NCBI GenBank assembly: GCA_018695965.1
Contig: JABHQB010000164.1
Coordinates: 1 to 19,829 of the forward strand
Direction: 5' to 3'
Source: Flavobacteriales bacterium
Lineage (GTDB): Bacteria; Bacteroidota; Bacteroidia; Flavobacteriales; BACL11
Length of the DNA: 19,829 nt
Shown here: one piece after another, positions 14,952-19,829 of the stretch
Numbering within the stretch: the first letter of the stretch is position 1
Layout: every line of letters begins with the position of its first letter
Notes under the pieces: generated by a model
The model's input: only the letters and a program-made list of their open reading frames with translations
What the model was told of the DNA's origin: nothing
Databases searched by the model: none
Position numbers and translations under genes: made by a program

Positions 14952-16742
14952 TTAATCATCTAATTTTAATACTGCTAAAAATGCTTTTTGAGGAATTTCT
15001 ACATTTCCTACTTGTTTCATCCTTTTCTTTCCTTTTTTCTGTTTTTCTAGCAGTTTTCTCTTTCTAGTAATATCCCCTCCATAACACTTTGCTGTTACAT
15101 CTTTTCTAAGAGCTTTGATTGTTTCTCTACTGATAATTTTTGCTCCAATTGCAGATTGCACTGCAACATCAAATTGTTGTCTAGGAATAAGTTCTTTAAG
15201 TTTCACACAAATTTTTCTTCCTAAATTTTGAGCGTTTGTTCTGTGTATAAGAGCTGAAAGAGCATCAACATGCTCTCCATTTAATAAAATGTCTAGTTTT
15301 ATTAAATCAGATTGTCTATATTCTGAGGGCTGATAATCAAAAGAAGCATATCCTCTAGAAACAGATTTTAATTTATCGTAAAAATCAAAAACAATTTCAC
15401 CTAAAGGCATGTTAAAAGAAAGCTCTACTCTGTCAGTAGTTAAATATACCTGATTTGTAAGTTCACCTCTTTTATCAATACATAAATTCATAATAGTTCC
15501 AACAAATTCTGATTTAGTAATGACTTGCGCTTTGATATATGGTTCTTCCACATAATCTAAAGTACTTGGATCAGGGAAATCGGTTGGGTTATGCACTTCA
15601 ATTTTAGCTCCAGCCGTTGTATACGCTTTGTAAGACACATTAGGGACAGTAGTAATAACAGTCATATCAAACTCTCTCTCTAATCGTTCTTGAATAATTT
15701 CCATATGTAGCATTCCTAAGAAACCACACCTAAAACCAAATCCAAGAGCCACTGAAGATTCTGGTTCAAAAGTTAAGGAAGCGTCATTTAACTGAAGTTT
15801 TTCCATTGATTTTCGGAGTTCCTCATAGTCCTCCGTATCAATAGGATAGATTCCCGCAAATACCATAGGTTTTACATCTTCAAATCCTTGAATCGCTTCA
15901 CTTGCTGGATTCTCACTAGAAGTAATAGTGTCTCCTACTTTTACTTCTCTTGCATCTTTTATCCCAGAAATAATGTACCCTACCTCTCCAGTACTCAATG
16001 TGTTTTTTGGCTCTTGTTTAAATTTCAAAGCTCCAATTTCATCTGCAAAATATTCCTTCCCTGTAGCCATAAATTTAACCTTATCTCCTTTTTTAATTTC
16101 TCCATTTATAATTTTAAAATAAGCTTCTATTCCTCTATAAGAATTAAAAACCGAATCAAAGATCATGGCCTGTAAAGGTTTGTTTTTTTCTCCTTTAGGA
16201 GATGGAACTCTGTTTACAATTTCCTCTAGAATTTTTTTGACACCAAGCCCTGTTTTTGCAGAAGCTGGAATTATATCTTCATCTTTGCAACCAATCAAAT
16301 CTATAATTTGATCTTTTATTAATTCTGGATCGGCAGATGGTAAATCAATTTTATTTAATACGGGAATAATCTCTAAATCATTTTCAAGTGCTAAATACAA
16401 ATTTGAAATAGTTTGAGCTTGAATTCCTTGCGCTGCATCTACAATTAATAAAGCTCCTTCACAAGCAGCAATTGAACGAGAAACTTCATATGAAAAATCA
16501 ACATGACCCGGTGTATCGATTAAGTTTAAAATATAATCTTCTCCATTTAATGAGTATTCCATTTGTATAGCATGGCTTTTTATTGTGATCCCCCTTTCTC
16601 TCTCCAAGTCCATATCATCTAACAGTTGATCTTGAGATTCTCTTTCGGTAACCGCACCAGTAATCTCAAGCAGCCTGTCAGCTAAAGTGCTTTTACCATG
16701 GTCAATATGTGCTATAATGCAAAAATTCCTAATGTTTTTCAT
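14952..16742 (-). CDS. lepA: Elongation factor 4 (LepA)
   Basis: Starting at 16742 this is a 596-residue translational GTPase of normal length. The G1 loop is AHIDHGKST (11-19), switch I lies in ERERGITIKS, DTPGH is G3 and NKIDLP is G4. EF-G-like domains II, III and V follow, and the LepA-specific C-terminal domain ends in KAFLAVLKLDD. EF4 binds ribosomes and can back-translocate or help assembly. An in-frame ATG six codons upstream (16760) was not chosen because MKNIRNFCIIAHIDHG is the usual family start. A near-consensus TATTTTCG (minus strand, 16750-16757) would place transcription almost at the ATG. Confidence 0.95.
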   Translation of the reverse strand: MKNIRNFCIIAHIDHGKSTLADRLLEITGAVTERESQDQLLDDMDLERERGITIKSHAIQMEYSLNGEDYILNLIDTPGHVDFSYEVSRSIAACEGALLIVDAAQGIQAQTISNLYLALENDLEIIPVLNKIDLPSADPELIKDQIIDLIGCKDEDIIPASAKTGLGVKKILEEIVNRVPSPKGEKNKPLQAMIFDSVFNSYRGIEAYFKIINGEIKKGDKVKFMATGKEYFADEIGALKFKQEPKNTLSTGEVGYIISGIKDAREVKVGDTITSSENPASEAIQGFEDVKPMVFAGIYPIDTEDYEELRKSMEKLQLNDASLTFEPESSVALGFGFRCGFLGMLHMEIIQERLEREFDMTVITTVPNVSYKAYTTAGAKIEVHNPTDFPDPSTLDYVEEPYIKAQVITKSEFVGTIMNLCIDKRGELTNQVYLTTDRVELSFNMPLGEIVFDFYDKLKSVSRGYASFDYQPSEYRQSDLIKLDILLNGEHVDALSALIHRTNAQNLGRKICVKLKELIPRQQFDVAVQSAIGAKIISRETIKALRKDVTAKCYGGDITRKRKLLEKQKKGKKRMKQVGNVEIPQKAFLAVLKLDD

Positions 16743-16769
16743 AAGTATGCGAAAATACATTTTTTAGTT

Positions 16770-16777
16770 TATATTTG
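16770..16777 (+). promoter_or_regulatory. Bacteroidota-type -7 box for the DUF2061 gene
   Basis: TATATTTG matches TAnnTTTG exactly, 44 bases before the TTG start at 16822, in the 79-base spacer between divergent lepA and the DUF2061 gene. Confidence 0.45.
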
Positions 16778-16821
16778 TATTTATTAAATCTAATAAAAAA
16801 TTTAAAAACAGTAAACAAAAA

Positions 16822-17313
16822 TTGATAGAAAATCAAAATATTAAATTAAAACCGAGACTCGAAAGAAAAAGACACGTAGCAAAAACTATTACTTGGAGAA
16901 TTATAGGGTCAATCGATACCTGGTTAATTAGCTGGATTCTTATTCAGTTTTTTGGAGAAAATCCTCAAGAAGCTGGAGAAGCCGCTTCATATATTGCTGG
17001 CTTAGAAATCATTAGCAAAACAATTTTATATTATTTTCATGAGAGAATATGGTATGGATTGAATTGGATTTCTGATCGACAGAGGATAAGGCATATAATC
17101 AAAACAATTAGCTGGAGGCTTGTTGGGGCAATTGATACAATTTTACTTGTTTTCATAGTATATTACTGTCTATTTAATACTACTGAAGGAGCTGCTGAAT
17201 TAGCTCTTTCTATTTTTTCAATTGAACTAATAACTAAAATAATTTTATACTATTTACATGAAAGAATTTGGTTCTCTTCAAATTATGGTGTAATTAAACC
17301 AAAAGATCAATAA
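16822..17313 (+). CDS. Tandem DUF2061 membrane protein, TTG start
   Basis: The 163-residue protein holds two copies of the DUF2061 membrane domain: RHVAKTITWRIIGSIDTW to YYFHERIWYG (about 18-78) and RHIIKTISWRLVGAIDTI to YYLHERIWFS (about 91-153). Each has two hydrophobic helices and ends in the same HERIW motif, so the gene is an internal duplication. Function is unknown; some DUF2061 genes sit with sulfate-assimilation genes, but none is here. The frame is open only from 16768 and has no ATG or GTG before the first domain; TTG at 16822 is the only ordinary start that keeps it. The stop at 17311-17313 touches the stop of the convergent rhomboid gene. Confidence 0.85.
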   Translation: MIENQNIKLKPRLERKRHVAKTITWRIIGSIDTWLISWILIQFFGENPQEAGEAASYIAGLEIISKTILYYFHERIWYGLNWISDRQRIRHIIKTISWRLVGAIDTILLVFIVYYCLFNTTEGAAELALSIFSIELITKIILYYLHERIWFSSNYGVIKPKDQ

Positions 17314-17967
17314 TTATTCATCTTTTTTGTAAATATAATTGATGTCAATATCTTTTCTCTCTTTTTCAAGTTCCTCTTCCAATTCATAATTATATATTTT
17401 TTCTTGTGGACCTTTATTTCTGAAGTAAATTGCAATTAGTATACCAGCAATAAATCCGGATAAATGACCTTCCCAAGAAATTTTATTTGGCATGGGTAGC
17501 ATCCCCCAAAAAAGACTCCCGTACATAAAAATAACAAAGAAAGAAAGGATTGCTAATCTGGGTTGTTTCTTTATAAATCCGCTAATAAGCACAAAAGAAG
17601 CTAGAGCATAAACTATTCCACTTGCTCCAATTACATTTTCTTCTGGATTCCCAATAAACCATAATATAGTTCCACTTAAGAGATAGGAAAAGAAAAAAAC
17701 CTGATTTGAAATTTCCTTGTAAACAGAGGATATAATTCCTCCTAATATTATAATGGGATAAGTGTTATTAATTAAATGATTAAAATCAGCATGTAAAAAA
17801 GGAAAAGAGAAGATCCCAGTTATCCTATTAATATCTAACGATGTAATGCCATATTCATGAAAAGGAGTGCTATATATCAATTCAAAACCTTTTACAAACC
17901 AAATTGCAATAACAAACAAAATTGGGATAAAAAGTATATTTATTATATCTGATAATTTATTATTCAT
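17314..17967 (-). CDS. Rhomboid-family intramembrane serine protease
   Basis: The 217-residue protein has about six membrane segments. The rhomboid signature is complete: HADFNHLINN (59-68) supplies the loop/helix 2 His and Asn, NVIGASGIVYA (111-121) carries the nucleophile S116 in GASG, and WEGHLSGFIAG (165-175) the catalytic H168. It cleaves substrates within the membrane; the substrate is unknown. The last 40 residues are charged and cytoplasmic (ELEEELEKERKDIDI). The start is divergent from polA, 45 bases away. Confidence 0.9.
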   Translation of the reverse strand: MNNKLSDIINILFIPILFVIAIWFVKGFELIYSTPFHEYGITSLDINRITGIFSFPFLHADFNHLINNTYPIIILGGIISSVYKEISNQVFFFSYLLSGTILWFIGNPEENVIGASGIVYALASFVLISGFIKKQPRLAILSFFVIFMYGSLFWGMLPMPNKISWEGHLSGFIAGILIAIYFRNKGPQEKIYNYELEEELEKERKDIDINYIYKKDE

Positions 17968-18012
17968 TTCCCGTAAAAAGTGAGCATAAAATTAGTAATT
18001 TTACATACAATT

Positions 18013-19829
18013 ATGACTCCAAAAAAGAAACTTTTTTTATTAGATGCCTACGCCTTAATATTTAGAGCTTATTTCGGATTTATCAATAATCCAAGAATAA
18101 ATTCTAAAGGTCTAGATACCTCTGCAATATTCGGATTTACAAATACATTAATAGAGTTAATTAGAAAGGAAAAACCAACTCATATTGCGGTTTGTTTTGA
18201 TAGAAAAAAACCTACTTTTAGGCATGAACAATATAAAGAATACAAAGCTAATAGAGAAGCAACTCCTGAAGGAATAATTGTTGCAAAGCCTTATATTGAC
18301 AGATTATTAGACTCTTTAAATATCCAGAAACTTTATATGGATGGTTATGAAGCAGATGATGTAATTGGTACTCTAGCAAAAAAAGCTGAACAAGAAGATT
18401 TTCAGGTTTATATGATGACTTCTGACAAAGATTTTGCTCAACTTGTTTCCGAAAATATTTTTATGTATCGCCCTGGTAATAAATGGAGTCCGACAGAAGT
18501 TTGGGGAATAAAAGAGGTTTTGGAAAAATTTCAAATTCAGAAAGTTCCTCAGGTTATTGACTTTTTAGGTATGATGGGAGATTCGGTTGATAATATTCCT
18601 GGACTTCCTGGAGTAGGAAAGAAAACAGCTCAGAAATTTATTGCTCAATACGGTTCTATGGAAGCTTTATTAGCAAATACTCATGAAATAAAAGGAAAGC
18701 TAAGAGAAAAGGTTGAAGGAGCGAAAGAATTAGGTGTTTTATCAAAGCAATTAGCTACAATAGAAACTCATGTTCCCATTGCTTTTGAAGAAGACAAACT
18801 GAAAATTAAAAAGTTCAATATAGATGAGGTAAAGGAGTTGTTTGATGAACTTGAATTTAAAACTATTTTACAAAGAGTTTTGTCTGTTTCTGGAGTAGAG
18901 AAAACAACTACAATAAACGAGGAGACAACTACAATAGAAGCAGATGAAGAATTATCTTCTGGGCAATTAGATATGTTCTCCGTAAACTCTTCTGAAGAAA
19001 AGGAAAAAGAAGTCATTTCAAAAGATTATAGTACAGGATCTGAAACAGAAATGATTTATTCTGAAATTGAAAAAAGAGGAGTATGTTCTTTTCAGCTTTT
19101 GTGTAATAATCTGTCTGATTTTAATCAGAAAATTATTGGAGTTTCTTTTAGTTGTGAAAAAAACGAAGCGGTATATTTCCCACTTTCCGAAAAAACAATT
19201 GACTTAACACGAAAAATATTATTAAATCAAAATATTAGAAAAATAGGATTTGACATTAAAAGTCAGATTAAGATTTTAAAGAAATATAATATTACAGAGA
19301 TAGAAAATTTCTTTGATATTTCAATAGCTCATTATTTGTTACAACCAGATATGAGACATGATATTGATTTGCTTGCTGAAAATTATTTAGGGCAAAGATC
19401 TATGGATATTAATTCTGTATTAGGGAAAGGTAAAAACAAAAGAAGTATGTCTGAACTTTCAAAAGAAAAACAGTTATTATTTTGTTCAGAATTAACTGAC
19501 ATACAATTACAATTATACGGTATGTTCACTGCAGAATTAAAAAAATTAAAACTTTATGATTTGTTTCAATCAATTGAAATGCCTTTGTTAAAAGTTCTCT
19601 CTGATATGGAGTTAGAAGGAATTAGTTTGGATACAGAAATGCTTTCTGATTTTTCTGGCGAACTTTCTGAAGAAATAGTAAATCTAGAGAAAAATATTTA
19701 TGAAATTTCGGGGGAAGAATTTAACTTATCGTCACCAAAACAGATGGGAGAAATTTTGTTTGAAAAAATGAAAATTATAGAGAAAGTAAAAAAAACAAAA
19801 ACAGGACAATATTCTACATCTGAAGAAAC
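18013..19829 (+). CDS. polA: DNA polymerase I, N-terminal 605 residues (runs off right edge)
   Basis: The gene starts at ATG 18013 and stays open to the window edge. Residues 1-290 are the 5' nuclease domain: LLDAYALIFRAYFGF (9-23), DGYEADDVIGTLA, TSDKDFAQLV and GDSVDNIPGLPGVGKKTA. A Glu-rich linker follows (about 300-345). Residues 345-520 align with the 3'-5' exonuclease domain, but the ExoI position that is FDTET in E. coli reads FQLLC (360-364), and the ExoII Asp reads Q418 in GFDIKSQIKIL. ExoIII-like HDIDLLAENYL (449-459) is kept. The start of the polymerase domain ends at KVKKTKTGQYSTSEE. It should serve Okazaki-fragment processing and repair, probably without proofreading. Confidence 0.94.
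   Translation, partial: MTPKKKLFLLDAYALIFRAYFGFINNPRINSKGLDTSAIFGFTNTLIELIRKEKPTHIAVCFDRKKPTFRHEQYKEYKANREATPEGIIVAKPYIDRLLDSLNIQKLYMDGYEADDVIGTLAKKAEQEDFQVYMMTSDKDFAQLVSENIFMYRPGNKWSPTEVWGIKEVLEKFQIQKVPQVIDFLGMMGDSVDNIPGLPGVGKKTAQKFIAQYGSMEALLANTHEIKGKLREKVEGAKELGVLSKQLATIETHVPIAFEEDKLKIKKFNIDEVKELFDELEFKTILQRVLSVSGVEKTTTINEETTTIEADEELSSGQLDMFSVNSSEEKEKEVISKDYSTGSETEMIYSEIEKRGVCSFQLLCNNLSDFNQKIIGVSFSCEKNEAVYFPLSEKTIDLTRKILLNQNIRKIGFDIKSQIKILKKYNITEIENFFDISIAHYLLQPDMRHDIDLLAENYLGQRSMDINSVLGKGKNKRSMSELSKEKQLLFCSELTDIQLQLYGMFTAELKKLKLYDLFQSIEMPLLKVLSDMELEGISLDTEMLSDFSGELSEEIVNLEKNIYEISGEEFNLSSPKQMGEILFEKMKIIEKVKKTKTGQYSTSEE

Noticed and set aside
16743..16760. Upstream ATG for lepA
   Set aside because: LepA proteins normally begin just before the IRNFCIIAHIDHG stretch, matching 16742.
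18768..19016. Ser-rich antisense open frame inside polA
   Set aside because: It is the reverse of the Glu-rich linker (GAA/GAG codons read as TTC/CTC/TCT) and has no features of its own.
1..19829. CRISPR array, insertion sequence with transposase, or replication origin
   Set aside because: No regularly spaced short repeats, no transposase or integrase frame and no DnaA-box cluster were seen.

Overview
The window is AT-rich bacterial chromosome that looks like Bacteroidota, most likely Flavobacteriales. The signs are: promoters of the TAnnTTTG type, little visible Shine-Dalgarno sequence, a lipoprotein of the 'PTGG-KD' Ig-like family, small and large membrane proteins resembling families I know from Flavobacteriales (DUF6427- and DUF6341-like), a Bacteroidota-type YebC, and tRNA-like 3' ends with no encoded CCA. 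Nearly all of it is housekeeping sequence; one accessory patch lies at about 2.9-5.6 kb.

Layout. 1-2898 (+) is the end of a succinate dehydrogenase/fumarate reductase operon: the C-terminus of the membrane anchor, then the flavoprotein and iron-sulfur subunits, all of the mycobacterial Sdh1-like type. 2899-5615 is the accessory patch: three direct repeats, each ending in a tRNA 3'-end-like sequence (2931-2955, about 4184-4208, about 5545-5569), with one gene between each pair (a MORN/YwqK-repeat protein and a secreted CAP-domain protein). 5616-6392 (+) is a YafV/Nit2-type omega-amidase. 6379-8131 (-) holds a lipoprotein with an Ig-like domain and a ComF-type phosphoribosyltransferase. A strong terminator (8147-8171) separates these from a class II, B12-dependent ribonucleotide reductase (8181-10766, -). 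11025-16742 (-) carries purQ, a polytopic membrane protein, purD, yebC and lepA, with a 58-residue membrane protein (12728-12904, +) squeezed in on the other strand. 16822-17313 (+) is a tandem DUF2061 membrane protein with a probable TTG start, abutting a rhomboid protease (17314-17967, -). From 18013 the 5' two thirds of polA run off the right edge.

How the genes work together. Sdh feeds electrons from succinate to quinone (or the reverse). PurQ and PurD are two steps of IMP synthesis, while NrdJ and PolA use the nucleotides. YebC and LepA act on translation. The accessory patch is the part least explained by known annotation: its layout, gene plus tRNA-derived repeat occurring twice in the same orientation, resembles a small cassette array or stacked insertions at a tRNA-like attachment sequence, with no recombinase visible in the window. 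A second unexpected point is that the DNA polymerase I lacks the expected acidic residues of its 3'-5' exonuclease motifs.
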